A stretch of DNA of 64,000 nucleotides from Schistosoma mansoni. Lineage: Eukaryota; Platyhelminthes; Trematoda; Strigeidida; Schistosomatidae. Below are positions 51,225 through 62,239 of the stretch, piece by piece. The DNA is taken from contig NC_031496.1 in assembly GCF_000237925.1 (NCBI RefSeq), forward strand, positions 22,761,038 through 22,825,037, given 5' to 3'. Under the pieces are notes generated by a model. That model made no database searches and had not been told where the DNA came from. It worked only from the letters and a program-made list of their open reading frames with translations. The translations under genes and the position numbers were made by a program. Positions within the stretch are counted from its first letter, which is position 1. Each line of letters begins with the position of its first letter.

Positions 51225-54200
51225 AGTTTGTCAAAAGTTTTGGCGTCCAGTATACTAAATTGATTACTGTGCCCCCAAATGCCCTGGTACGCCGGAGAGT
51301 GGGGAGGGTCGCTCTCCCTCTCCAAATGCTCTCATACGGCCACGCATATATAGCCTCTGCCAGGGAAGTCCTACTCACTACCTTCTCACACCAGAGGTGT
51401 TGTTTACGAAATTGAGAGGACCAAAAGCGAATTTCCGACGCTTTAACCGGGTTGGTGGACACGGAAAGTCCACCTAGCGGAGTTGGAAAACCCTGATTCC
51501 AAACCAATGCTGCACATGGGCTGGCTCCAGTATCCTGAGGGAACAAATGGCGTATAAATCAATCGTTGGTCACCGGCTACCATGGGACTGCATCTCCTCA
51601 CGATGCTCCACTGCCTTGTGGATCAGACCTTTAGGCCAAAGGCTCCGGGTGTGGCCCCCTAAGAAAACCACCTGCTTCGGTTTGGGCACTCGGGCAGTAT
51701 CACAGCCCTCACACAAATCAAATGAGATTTGTGCGGCGCATATGTATCTGGTGCTTCGTTGTACCAATATTTATGTGTTTAAATAAAATAATAAATAATC
51801 ACAAAACGAGATTCAATTGAGAAAATAATACGATTTTTTGTTCAGTGCAAAACAGAACATCCTTATCTAAAAATAAAAGTTAAAAAATTCATTTTTTGTT
51901 GCTGAACAGTTTTACGATATTTAGACGACTAATTTATTATTCAAAGGATTTAATGTGCTAAGAAAATTTATTTACTCTTAAATCTTCCCAAAGTTTTACA
52001 CTGAATCACCCTCTTAAATCTGTTGTTACGTTTCTTGTCCAAAAATTTAGCTAATTAGTCTTACATAAACCAATAGATTATAGAATTCGTAACTAATAGA
52101 TATCGATGTCAGAAAACAGCAAATCGGTGTACTAAACGCATATTTCTATTACAGTAGCTTCAGTTAATATATTAGTGATCCAAGATGAAAAAAACTGGTA
52201 CGTTTTTTCAAATATTCTAGCATTGGGCAATAGGTGATAAGTATATGTTAAACTAGTTCCTAGAATCGTTTTTATTGTCATTCGATCACATACATATACT
52301 ATTCTATATATCGTTTCATCAATGAACGACAAATTGAAAAAAAATTTATTGATACGCTCAAAAAACAAACATTAGAATCACGAGAGAAGACACTCTGACG
52401 ATTTTTGGATTTATCCATTTATATACAATGAAAATACCAGTAAGTTTTAAAATCAACATCACCAATAGAAATCCACATGGGTCACAAAATAAGAATCAGT
52501 CATATAAAAAGATCAACCACTTACGATTTTAACATCAATTCATGAGTGTAAAGTGAAGCAATGAACTTAGACGAATGAGTGTATTATTAAAAGACATGAT
52601 TAATTTACATACGAGATCGATCGGACATACTAATTAACTATGAAGAAGTAAACAACGGCGAAAATCATTTTATTTTCAGACACCTTCAATCTATCCGAAT
52701 GTTAAAATAACATCGAACACAGATAAACAGAAGCTGTTAAGTAAGAACATATGAATTTAAAGAAGTTATCTCAACAGTTGAAGATCCTGTTTCTGATCCG
52801 GAAATAAACAAGGAGTTGATGTTCACTAATTAGTGCCAGGAGAAATATCACATTTAAGCCAATATAAGACTGAAATCCTGTGAATAACTTTTGTCCATTT
52901 CAAAATCTTAAGAACCGTTAAGTTCTTATCATTTAAAACTTTTTAACAAGTTAAGACAAAGACCCACAAATTTGATAACACTTTCTTGTCTGTTTTTTGG
53001 ATACTTCAAAATGCTGAGTCAGAATCCAATGATCAACATTTCCACATTTCATTGATTAATCTATTATATATATACCATACCATAAATATTTAATTGCTAA
53101 AGTTCACTAAGAAAACACACGGGGTTACTGTGTAATCTAAGCTAAATCAACAAATATATTCAAATTACACATCTGACATCAGGTGGTGTCAGAAAAATAA
53201 ATCAATTATATTTAAATCATCAAGTTAGTTACTTCAACATCTTTAAATCCTGGTATACGTTTACACAATAATGGTTGAATATGTTCATGGAAAAATTCAT
53301 GATTCACCGAATTCTAATATTAAAACAAAAAGAAATAAATAGAAAATGGTAGGTATTGAAATGAAAATTAACTACCAATCCAAATAGTACAATAAAGTTT
53401 AATAAGATACAGCTAGCAAGATATTAATTTAGAGATTACACAGAGCAGTTCGAAAATCATTGAACATCAGAGAACTACGACTAGTGTTTTCTACGCACCG
53501 AGGCTAAAAGATGAACAACCAAGAATAACCATTCCGTTTTGTATTTATCATTTCGACTGCTCTTGTGGAGTAAGTTATATCGGTCGAATTTCTAGGAATT
53601 TACATTTTCGTGCTCTCGACCACCCCTCAGAGTGGCTAAGCGAAGGTTTAGTAGGGAACAGTTCGATATTGGCTCATTTAGTGCAAACTGGTCATAGAGC
53701 CAGTATAAGCCAATCTTTTTCAATTATATATCGAGTCAGTAATTTTTTAGAACAACATATATAAGGGAACAATATTGTTTTCGATTCGATTCTCATCAGG
53801 CTTTACTCTAATATACGGTAATATTTATATGCATATACGAAATTATTAAACCATTCAAGGTGGTTTAGGAGTCAATGATAACAGTGGAATAGATTACATA
53901 AATAAACGTAATAAGTGAAACGTACAAATTAGTAGTGTGATAACAGGTGTACTGGCTGTGATAAGAATAATAAAGGCTTGTATCCATGTTTCGTAGTGGG
54001 AATTAGGTCAATAATTTGAAAAATATAGATGCTGAGATAACATTCATAAAAACTATAAGATTATGTAATAAGAAATGTTCAGATAATTGGACAATGAAGC
54101 ATATATTTGGGAAAAAAATAGGTGAGAGGATGTGAAAAAAATAAACGAGTAAAGAGTATGGAAAATAATGGTAAATAAAATCATTTATTACGGCCATGGG

Positions 54201-57200
54201 AGAGATAAATGTGTTACAAATTTCTTATGAACACAAAGACTTGGATTGTTGTCTGAAATTCCTATAGTTTCTGCCATGTGAAAGAGACGAGATTGAACCC
54301 CATAAGGAATACGATAAATAACTTTAAATGACCTATTTTTGTCTGCTACATGACCGCTATCGATCATCTGTGATAGAATCGAGCTGCGTATTGTCTTGAC
54401 AGTACCTTTTCCTAACCACAAAGGGAGATGTTTACTAAGATTAATGCTCAGTCAATCGTGACCCAAGCATCCCAGTAGCAACGTCTATGACTGTGATACA
54501 GCTTACAGCTAACTCAAATCCCGTAAATAGCATTTATTCCCTTAAGAGTGCAAGCAGGTTTTTCTGACGAGGAACGGATACTGCAAAGCATAGGTCAAAG
54601 ACTTGATGGTGATTACCTCCAACTACTTAATATTGTTACTGTTTGCGATGTCTTTCTTCCACAGACACGTCGTCCAATCTAGCTACCTAGACGTAATTGG
54701 AAAAATCAATTTTTTCGAAATGGAAAAAAGGTAATAAAAATGCCTATATATATTCTTAAAAAATAAATAACTTACTTGTTCATTACAATTATTATTAAGA
54801 GAATCAAATTTAGGATTATCGGAATAAACGATAAATTCCCCGGAAAGATCACGACGTTCGATAAATAAACGATTATGATCTATCATAAATGGCATATCTA
54901 AACCAGGTAATGGATAATGACCTTCTATGTGACTAAGTGTATTTTTAGGTCGCACAACGAAAATTTGACGATATCTAGATCAGGAGACAATGAAGAGAAT
55001 GGGAGGAACAACTCATGAATACAACAATGGAAATAGAATATGAATATTTCAGTAATTTGAACAATATCATTGTCTAAATTTTAACCTAAAAGTTTTGACG
55101 AACCATCACTAAAGTGGTATTTTAAAATTTTATAAAATTTAAGCATAAACTTTTAGTCTAACATCGCTATCATTTGGAGGAATTTCAATAATGATTAACG
55201 AGATGAAAGTAATTCTAGTAGACTTAAAAATTAGCTGTGAAGAATAAAAGATTTGAAAAAAATGTGCATCGGTTCGAACTAGTACAGTTTGTGTCAGCAT
55301 GCGATGGGGAATTAATTATTAAGATTATAAGTAAGAGAGTTGAAACAATGATATTGATAGCAGTGAAACTTATCGAAAAGATAGTTTGAAAAGATTTTGT
55401 AACATTAAAACCAAAGGTTTAAAGAAATAAAGGGAATAAATATATATGGGTCACTGCAAGAGATTCCAAGCGATACTATTCAAGCTGTCTAGTTACAAAC
55501 AATGACTACCACACAGATCTGACCTAGAGCAAATTCTATGTCTTGATCTAGTTGTTTATGGAGACGTTTCAATTCAAACCTTTGCCACCCAGCATAGAAC
55601 ATTAGAATAGATGGCGACAAAGAGTAGGCAATACATGCTTTGCTTACCTCAATCGATTAAGACTCATAGTTTTATTGATTGATTTACCATCTCTACCTAG
55701 TATGCTATGCATAGCCTTAGTAATACTCTCTCGGTGGTTCCACTATATATACACAGTGTTTCACATTTGTAAAGTAATGAGGAAACTGTTATGACACTTT
55801 AAAAGCGGATAGATATCTCTCGTGAACTTGTAGTGTCGGTTGCTATACCAGTTCACATAGCTTATTTCTAGCTTCCGGACACGCCAATTTGTTCATCCTC
55901 ATTGAGTTACATTTTGACTTGTTAATTATTCGCTTTTTAATCCTGAATGTTTTTTATATGATCGTATATGTGTGCATTTCTTATCTCATCCGTCAAATGT
56001 CTGTAACTTATTTTTGTTTAACTATAAATATCGATCGACGCTCAGTTAAATTTATTTATTTATTATTTATTTGAACACATAAATATTGGTACACGGGGGC
56101 ACCACATATATATGCGCCACAAGATTAAATCGAGTTGGTTCACTCGCCTTCTCCATTGCGCGTCATTTTGCTTTGCTTCGCTTTCCAATCAACGACTGTA
56201 CGGAATATAGGTATTCGAAAATCCATTTTCGTATTTGAATTATTTAGTTCCGTTATTCACCAACGCGATTTAATTCAATGATTATATACGAGGATTGGCG
56301 ATATGTATATTTCGATAACAATCAGAAACAATCTAATGGAGTCAGATACCGGGTTCACTAAAAACTTCAGGTGGTGGAAGAGACAAAAACCAAACCAGGT
56401 TAATGTACCTGTTTTGGAATTCGGTCAGCTAACAACCCAGTTGGGTTAATGAGACTCTTAATGTAAGTGAATTGATAAACGAGCCCAACTACTTTAGTTT
56501 CTATGGTCAGCAAAGTTATTGACTTAGATCGGTTCTGCGGGAAGATTTTGCATTTAGAGGGGGAAAATAAATCTGAAAACCTTTGCTTCTTCAGTTTGTA
56601 TTTATTCAGAGTTTCCATTAAACATGGCAATGTTAGCTGTGTGCTCGAAGTCTATGAGGAAGCTTTTGAGTAGGAGGCCAATCTCTAAAGTATAAAATGA
56701 CATTGGTGTGCTCAAGAAATAAGAAAAAACAACTATTGACATCGGACTAAAGATAAAAATCACTTTGAATCTCTCCTACATTCAAAGCAACCTTTTCGTA
56801 CAAAATGTTAAGATCAGATTTCTAACCTGAAGATTCCGTAGAATTTCTGACTGCTTACTTTGGAAATAAATTCCATATGACAACTTATGTAAAAATGAGG
56901 AGGACAGGAAAATAATATTTATAAGAATCGAATTTAAAAAAGGAAGTAAACTATTTACAAGTCACCTTGGCTCAACTGGTAATCGTAAAGGAAAATTCTC
57001 ACTGCCAATTTCAGCCAACCCAGCCACATGTGCTGCCCATGGACCTGCTGCATTTACTACTGAATTAAAACCAATGGAAACATTCGTTTGGTTGGGAAGA
57101 GAAACCTGAACAGATGACGATAAGTGGATTAATGGTAAAATTGTATATATTCTAAGATAGGAAAAGAATATTTTATGTAAATGTACGTTTGATTCTTTTA

Positions 57201-58223
57201 AACTAATCAACTGCAAATATTTTAATGACTTAAATACATTTCTGTAAAGGATATGTCATCACGACTATATCTTCGAAATGGCATGAAATCTGTAAAAGCT
57301 TTTCTGAATAAAAATATTATCATCATTATTATTAACATGTGGTTGAGCGATGCTTACTTACGAAAACCATACTACTAACGCAAAGCCCATCAAAGTAGAC
57401 TAACCAACTGGTCAGTAGTATGACACATTTATATACAGGATATTGAACAATAGAAATAAACATGATTAAAAGTTATTTAAAACAATTAGTTCTGTAGATC
57501 AGTCACCAGCCTATGGAGTTTGAACCACGATATCGGGTTTATTTCTTGCCCATTGTATCAATAAAAACTTATTAGGCAAATTCAACAGAGTGATATAATG
57601 TATGATCTACCAAGATTATTTATCCTTTTAAAAAGCCAAGTGGAAATAAATGCTGTTGTACTTAGTTAAACTGAATATAAGAACTCCAACTAAGTACAAA
57701 AGTGTACGTCAATGCACTTCGTTCTGAGATTATACTCTCAGATTGAGGGTTCGTGACATGACCCAACTGCTGGAGCTAAAGCAGTTGGAGTAGGATTAGA
57801 ACATGTTTCTCAAAGGTTGAGATTCAAATGGTTAGATCAATAAACCACTGCTCCAGTTCGGTTGAAATTGCTCTTTGTATGCTGTATGTATGAATATGAA
57901 AAACGCTGGTATTTTAGCTGAAACATAATGAAAAGAGATATACTATTTGAAAACCAAGGTAACTTGCTGGATAATTTTATTTGTGCAAGATTAAAACAAA
58001 CAGAATTAGGTGGTTTTACTAAAGCTTACCGTAGCAGAACGTAAAGGTCTACTTGAAACTGGAGGTCTCTGTGGCCTCCCAATGGAGGAAGATATCATCA
58101 TGAATGGACAAGCATTGAAGTCAGTCACTTCTCCAACAACATAGTTTACTCCCATGAAATGACATTTTGTTTTCAATGCCTTCAGTAAAAGAAAAGGATC
58201 AAACCATCCTTCGTTTTCATAAC
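50841..58223 (-). CDS. FOXRED1: FOXRED1-like FAD-dependent oxidoreductase, last five exons
   Basis: Exons in transcript order: 58223-58030, 57105-56966, 54974-54776, 53313-53233 and 51095-50841. All splice phases agree, giving about 288 residues plus stop. Recognisable blocks are NEGWFDPFLLLKAL, VVNAAGPWAAHVAGLA (DAO-family flavin fold), RLPVEPRYRQIFVVRPKN, CDYNTWDQN and NGSSGHGTQHA, followed by a C-terminus with TIDLVRFSFDR. In animals FOXRED1 is a mitochondrial factor for assembly of respiratory complex I. The N-terminal part with the dinucleotide-binding glycines lies beyond 58223, either past the nested retrotransposons or outside the window. Confidence 0.88.
51175..51220. repeat. (TA)n microsatellite
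   Basis: About 22 TA units in the FOXRED1 intron, just left of the short element. Confidence 0.95.
51271..51799 (+). mobile_element. Short non-autonomous element: RTE-like 5' UTR fused to 3' tail
   Basis: Positions 51271-51717 follow the 5' UTR of the element at 125-4040 from its first base (GCCCCCAAATGCCCTGG) to about 570. Then ATTTGTGCGGCGCATATG joins its 3' UTR and the TTTAAATAAA tail. The whole coding region is absent. Second copy at 35808-36222. No clear target duplication found. Confidence 0.82.
51800..53232. other. FOXRED1 intron, nothing recognised
   Basis: AT-rich; short frames only. Confidence 0.45.
53233..53313 (-). CDS. FOXRED1: FOXRED1-like exon (81 bp)
   Basis: Acceptor ATATTAG, donor GTAACT; 27 codons (FFHEHIQPLLCKRIPGFKDV) in phase 0 on both sides. 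Confidence 0.82.
53440..53830 (+). mobile_element. Penelope-like element fragment with GIY-YIG endonuclease motif
   Basis: Encodes FDCSCGVSYIGRISRNLHFR, then LDHPSEWL and NSSILAHLVQTGHR, the GIY-YIG domain (YIG, catalytic-type Arg) at the C-terminus of Penelope-like elements. Lies in a FOXRED1 intron. Short and without the reverse transcriptase. Confidence 0.72.
54190..54480 (-). mobile_element. Penelope-like element C-terminal fragment, antisense
   Basis: Open on the minus strand from 54421 to 54188: SSILSQMIDSGHV, FKVIYRIP, AETIGISDNNPSLCVHKKF, ending LSLPWP. This is the usual end of Penelope-like proteins. Related to 10690-11035. Confidence 0.72.
54776..54974 (-). CDS. FOXRED1: FOXRED1-like exon (199 bp)
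   Basis: Acceptor GATCTAG, donor GTAAGT. Joins the preceding exon by completing an arginine codon, then reads YRQIFVVRPKNTLSHIEGHY and so on. Confidence 0.85.
56055..56122 (-). mobile_element. RTE-like 3' tail, antisense
   Basis: Reverse complement of GTGGCGCA...TACCAATATTTATGTG plus the AAATAAATAA tail. Strongly 5' truncated. Confidence 0.75.
56190..56345 (+). repeat. Short dispersed repeat, copy 3
   Basis: Aligns with the reverse complement of 23391-23518 (TTCCGTTATTCACCAA, ATATACGAGGAT, ATTTCGATAACAATCAG). Next to an antisense RTE tail. Confidence 0.6.
56966..57105 (-). CDS. FOXRED1: FOXRED1-like exon (140 bp)
   Basis: Acceptor CATCTGTTCAG, donor GTGACT. Encodes VSLPNQTNV... VVNAAGPWAAHVAGLAE... 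LRLPVEP, the hallmark flavin-domain segment. Confidence 0.9.
58030..58223 (-). CDS. FOXRED1: FOXRED1-like exon (194 bp)
   Basis: Acceptor CATCTAG, donor GTAAGC. Encodes YENEGWFDPFLLLKALKTK... GVNYVVGEVTDF; the ENEGWFDP block is strongly FOXRED1-like. The most 5' exon visible. Confidence 0.88.
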
Positions 58224-58317
58224 CTAGATGAGAAAGTAGAGATGTTGTTTGTTTGAAAATACGAAGTTAATTAACCGAACTTAATGAGGATTATTTTTGA
58301 TATGGATCTAGACATAC

Positions 58318-58553
58318 CATATGATAACCTAGAAAGAGAGATCATTCATGTCACATCTTTGACCGATTAGCAGATAATTGATCAGCCTTTAGGTAGAGTA
58401 CAACTAGGTGAAAACACACCGTCACAGTTGAAATGGCATATGAAAAATATATTGAGAAGTCGTCTTGTGGGTAAATGCCTATTATATCACTCTTGGCTCA
58501 GATGTCTCCGTGTATTTAGTGTCAGAAATAAAAAAGTTCGACGACATACAATG
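58318..58553 (+). mobile_element. Gag remnant of an older Gypsy element (left flank of nested insertion)
   Basis: Encodes LEREIIHVTSLTD and QLGENTPSQLKWHMKNIL, which align with the Gag part of the younger element (TSLSDEKK, ELGDKSPSQLLRHMRQL). Contains at least one stop. Cut at 58553 by the younger LTR. Confidence 0.65.
58550..58553. repeat. Possible 4-bp target duplication (AATG), left
   Basis: AATG recurs directly after the right LTR (62240-62243). Short, so it could be chance. Confidence 0.5.
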
Positions 58554-59144
58554 TATAGTGACATTTATATCTAGTGATTTTTTGTAACAACAAATTAAAG
58601 ATCACATATTTTTCCCATTTGTCACACTTTTTATGTAACCACACTTATATTCGATATCTATTGTTTTTCTGTATCAATGGTAAAGAAACGAATACTTTTG
58701 TTTGGATATATATAACACGACTTCACTACCGCGATTCTTAAAATATAAACGTTGTATCCGCCGTCTATTCTTCTGCTTTAACGGCCACGTCCTTTGATTG
58801 AAGATTATAATAGTATTATAACATCCTTTTAGGCCATTCCACACGACGTTGGAGCTTTGGCCCGGATCATTACTGAATAATACTACTGGATCTAATCTTC
58901 TTCATTCTGCTGTTGGTGCCATCACGTGCAGAGGAACCTTTGTTAACCAAGTGAACTTATTTGTGGTTGTTATCTCAGAAAACAGCTTACAAGTAACATT
59001 CATTTCATAACATTGTTACCATTTTTGTTGCTCAATATACCTTTTTATAATTTAACTGTTTGTAGTGTTAATTCTTTGGTATATTGTTGGTAACTTTGCG
59101 TATTGTTATATTGTAACTAAGCTCTTTCGCTGAGGTCCACCACA
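58554..59144 (+). mobile_element. 5' LTR of the young Gypsy-type element
   Basis: 591 bp, begins TATAGTGACA and ends ACCACA. It matches 61649-62239 with the same length and three differences noticed (in GAAGATT/GACGATT, GGATCTA/GGACCTA and GGTCCACC/GGTTCACC). The boundary could shift by a few bases. Confidence 0.9.
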
Positions 59145-59148
59145 AATC

Positions 59149-59158
59149 TGGTGAGCCC
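59149..59158 (+). promoter_or_regulatory. Primer-binding site candidate
   Basis: TGGTGAGCCC just inside the 5' LTR. It resembles, with one mismatch in the first ten bases, the tRNA-Trp-type primer site (TGGTGACCCC), which is the primer reported for the CsRn1 clade. Confidence 0.5.
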
Positions 59159-59253
59159 TTATATTTCTCTTTGGAACTGTAATTTTGAGTTCACTTACAA
59201 ACATTACGGCGCTAATTTTTCGCTTGGTAGTGATTATTTTTTGTATATTTGTA

Positions 59254-61164
59254 ATGTTTTCATCAGAATCTGAAGGTATTAGCCAGGATAACGACCGAAC
59301 AGAGTTACACGCTTTAAACGTGATAAATGCGCCTCCATTCAGTAGAATAAACCCACGTATATGGTTTGGACAGGTGGAAGTGCAGTTTCAGCGTCGTAAC
59401 ATTCGTTCACAGGAATCGAAGTACTCTTTCGTGCTTGGAATTCTACCGACTGAGGTAGCATCTGAGGTATCAGACCTCATAGATAATGTCCCTATATCAA
59501 ATGCCTATGATCAGTTGAAACAGGCCATTATTCAACGTACCTCACTTTCGGATGAAAAGAAGCTACAACAATTACTGCATGAGTGCGAGCTAGGTGACAA
59601 GTCACCCTCTCAATTATTACGCCACATGAGGCAGTTGGCTGGACCTTTTAAGGTTGGCGATATTTTTCTGAGAGAAATTTGGCTGCAACGTTTACCAGCA
59701 GTAGTCCGGCAAATTCTTTGCGCTTCTAACCAACCTTTAGATTTAGAGAGTCTAGCTAGCATGGCTGACAAAGTTTTAGAAGTAACACCAGGCACAACAC
59801 CCTACGTGCAGGCGATATCACAAACTCCGAACATAGCTTCCTTAACAGCTGAATTAAGCGACTTACGTACACAGCACGCACGCACTGTTGCCAGTCTTGA
59901 AAACAAGCTAGATACGTTACAATCAATTATTTCCAATCTCACATCTCGAAAGTCTCGCTCTGGTTTTCGGAGGAGTAAGAACCAAGATAACTCAAGAACA
60001 AACGAAAATGACGACATCTGTTGGTACCATAGAAAGTATGGTGACAAAGCTAGGAAGTGTGTTACGTCCTGTAAATTTTTCAGGTCATTTTCCTCGCCAA
60101 AAGGTGTCAACCAGACAGTAGTACCGACAAATGTTACTGGTCATGCTACTAGTCACCTTTTCCACGTTCTCGACAAAACTTCTGGCTATAAATTCTTAGT
60201 AGACACTGGAGCCGAAGTCAGTGTTATCCCAGTTACGCTAGCCAAGAAACCTATTTCTAAATGTGGAAAATATTCATTGAGAGCAGCTAATAAAACTGAA
60301 ATAAAAACATTTGGAGAACAACTCTTGACATTAGATTTGGGAATTAGACGTCGACTAAACTGGGTGTTTATTATTGCTGATGTCCGTCACCCTATATTAG
60401 GTGCAGACTTCCTAAGCTCCTACAACTTATTAGTCGATGTTAAAAAGCGAAAACTTATCGATTCGTGCACAAAACTCCAAGTTCATGGAATTCAATCGCA
60501 CTATTATATACATAGTATTAAAATCAACACTCCAGTAAACGACATATTCGCCAATATTTTATCTAAATTTCCAAAGTTAACGAAACCAGATTACAGCGAA
60601 AACACCATTCAGCATTCCGTGGTGCATCGAATCATCACCAAAAGCCAACCAGTTTCGGCACGTCCACGTCGTTTACCACCGGACAAACTTACAGCTACAA
60701 AAGCCGAATTTGAGCACATAATGCGACCAGTTTTCTTAAAAGAGCAAATTAGCAAGCACCTAAACACATGTAAGTTTGTGTTTGTCCGTGTCGACTCAGT
60801 AAAACGTCCTTTGCAACACCCTTATGAAGTAGTAGACAGGCAAGTAAAATATTTCACAATCAAGAAGAATGGAAAAAAGGAAACAGTTGCAATTGACAGG
60901 TTAAAACCCGCCTTCATAGAGTCTGAAACACAAGACAGTCGAAAGCCGTCTAAAGGCAACACCAATTGCACAACACAGCTTCCTGCGTTTCCAGATAATT
61001 CTTCATCTACTTCTGTGAAATCGCCAACTCATACAATGTGTGATGCTAATGTTACAGCTCCTACAAACTTAGTTCCTAATTCCACTACTTTACCTATTTT
61101 AAAAACTACTCGTACAGGAAGACAGGTACATATTCCTAAACGTTATGTTGAATTCATTACTTAA
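59254..61164 (+). CDS. Gag-protease-integrase tail fusion ORF of the LTR element
   Basis: 636 codons from the first ATG (59254); a TTG-started frame reaches back to 59185. Order: Gag core; CHCC finger at 60019-60072 (Cys-x2-His-x9-Cys-x3-Cys, the form typical of CsRn1-clade Gag); aspartic protease with catalytic LVDTGAEVS (Asp codon 60202-60204); the linker that normally precedes RT, to about 60730; then an abrupt change to the C-terminal integrase module (HPYEVVDR, IDRLKPAF) and a Ser/Thr-rich tail. RT, RNase H and the integrase DDE core are deleted, but the frame stays open, so a Gag-protease protein could be made. It would depend on a complete element for copying. Confidence 0.85.
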   Translation: MFSSESEGISQDNDRTELHALNVINAPPFSRINPRIWFGQVEVQFQRRNIRSQESKYSFVLGILPTEVASEVSDLIDNVPISNAYDQLKQAIIQRTSLSDEKKLQQLLHECELGDKSPSQLLRHMRQLAGPFKVGDIFLREIWLQRLPAVVRQILCASNQPLDLESLASMADKVLEVTPGTTPYVQAISQTPNIASLTAELSDLRTQHARTVASLENKLDTLQSIISNLTSRKSRSGFRRSKNQDNSRTNENDDICWYHRKYGDKARKCVTSCKFFRSFSSPKGVNQTVVPTNVTGHATSHLFHVLDKTSGYKFLVDTGAEVSVIPVTLAKKPISKCGKYSLRAANKTEIKTFGEQLLTLDLGIRRRLNWVFIIADVRHPILGADFLSSYNLLVDVKKRKLIDSCTKLQVHGIQSHYYIHSIKINTPVNDIFANILSKFPKLTKPDYSENTIQHSVVHRIITKSQPVSARPRRLPPDKLTATKAEFEHIMRPVFLKEQISKHLNTCKFVFVRVDSVKRPLQHPYEVVDRQVKYFTIKKNGKKETVAIDRLKPAFIESETQDSRKPSKGNTNCTTQLPAFPDNSSSTSVKSPTHTMCDANVTAPTNLVPNSTTLPILKTTRTGRQVHIPKRYVEFIT

Positions 61165-61635
61165 TCTTCCTTTGGTCATATTCTGTAGTGTGAGTAAATA
61201 CCTATATGCTAAGAGTTACTCATGACATATTTTTAACTATAAGTGTATGCGTTTTACATGATGCTCATTATTAACTGTAACGATACCCAACTTCGTTGTA
61301 TTTGTTCATTTTATAATTGATCGTTTACATTGATATATACAGATATTAAAAATTTTTCCGGTAATATATCAATTTAATTAACGTTATTATTAATAACACT
61401 ACTATTTTTATTATACGTTCAATTATTTTTGTTAAATTTTCTATATACATTAAAAATAATAAACTAAAATTTTTTTTAACCACAAAAAAAACATTTTGGT
61501 TCATAAGTATATATACTTATTAAAAAAATTTTTTTTGATAACCTTTATTTATTTTTTCCTTTGTTGTGTAATGTTTTTTTTCCCTCCAAAGCACTTAGAA
61601 TTTACGTCGGGCATACCTCCACCGACGCATGCCCT

Positions 61636-61645
61636 AGGGGGGGAG
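61636..61645 (+). promoter_or_regulatory. Polypurine tract
   Basis: AGGGGGGGAG directly before the 3' LTR, the expected plus-strand priming site of LTR elements. Confidence 0.8.
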
Positions 61646-61648
61646 TTA

Positions 61649-62239
61649 TATAGTGACATTTATATCTAGTGATTTTTTGTAACAACAAATTAAAGATCAC
61701 ATATTTTTCCCATTTGTCACACTTTTTATGTAACCACACTTATATTCGATATCTATTGTTTTTCTGTATCAATGGTAAAGAAACGAATACTTTTGTTTGG
61801 ATATATATAACACGACTTCACTACCGCGATTCTTAAAATATAAACGTTGTATCCGCCGTCTATTCTTCTGCTTTAACGGCCACGTCCTTTGATTGACGAT
61901 TATAATAGTATTATAACATCCTTTTAGGCCATTCCACACGACGTTGGAGCTTTGGCCCGGATCATTACTGAATAATACTACTGGACCTAATCTTCTTCAT
62001 TCTGCTGTTGGTGCCATCACGTGCAGAGGAACCTTTGTTAACCAAGTGAACTTATTTGTGGTTGTTATCTCAGAAAACAGCTTACAAGTAACATTCATTT
62101 CATAACATTGTTACCATTTTTGTTGCTCAATATACCTTTTTATAATTTAACTGTTTGTAGTGTTAATTCTTTGGTATATTGTTGGTAACTTTGCGTATTG
62201 TTATATTGTAACTAAGCTCTTTCGCTGAGGTTCACCACA
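61649..62239 (+). mobile_element. 3' LTR of the young Gypsy-type element
   Basis: Matches 58554-59144 in length and almost in sequence. Followed by AATG, also found before the 5' LTR. Confidence 0.9.

Larger units (their letters stand above)
58554..62239 (+). mobile_element. Young LTR retrotransposon of the CsRn1/Boudicca type, internally deleted
   Basis: Two 591-bp LTRs bracket a primer-binding site candidate, one ORF and a polypurine tract. Total 3686 bp, short for a Gypsy element because reverse transcriptase, RNase H and the integrase core are missing. The few LTR differences imply recent insertion. It sits in the FOXRED1 intron or 5' flank, opposite to that gene, inside an older related element. 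Confidence 0.88.

Noticed and set aside
51143-51325. ORF with an Ile-Tyr repeat
   Set aside because: Product of the (TA)n microsatellite.
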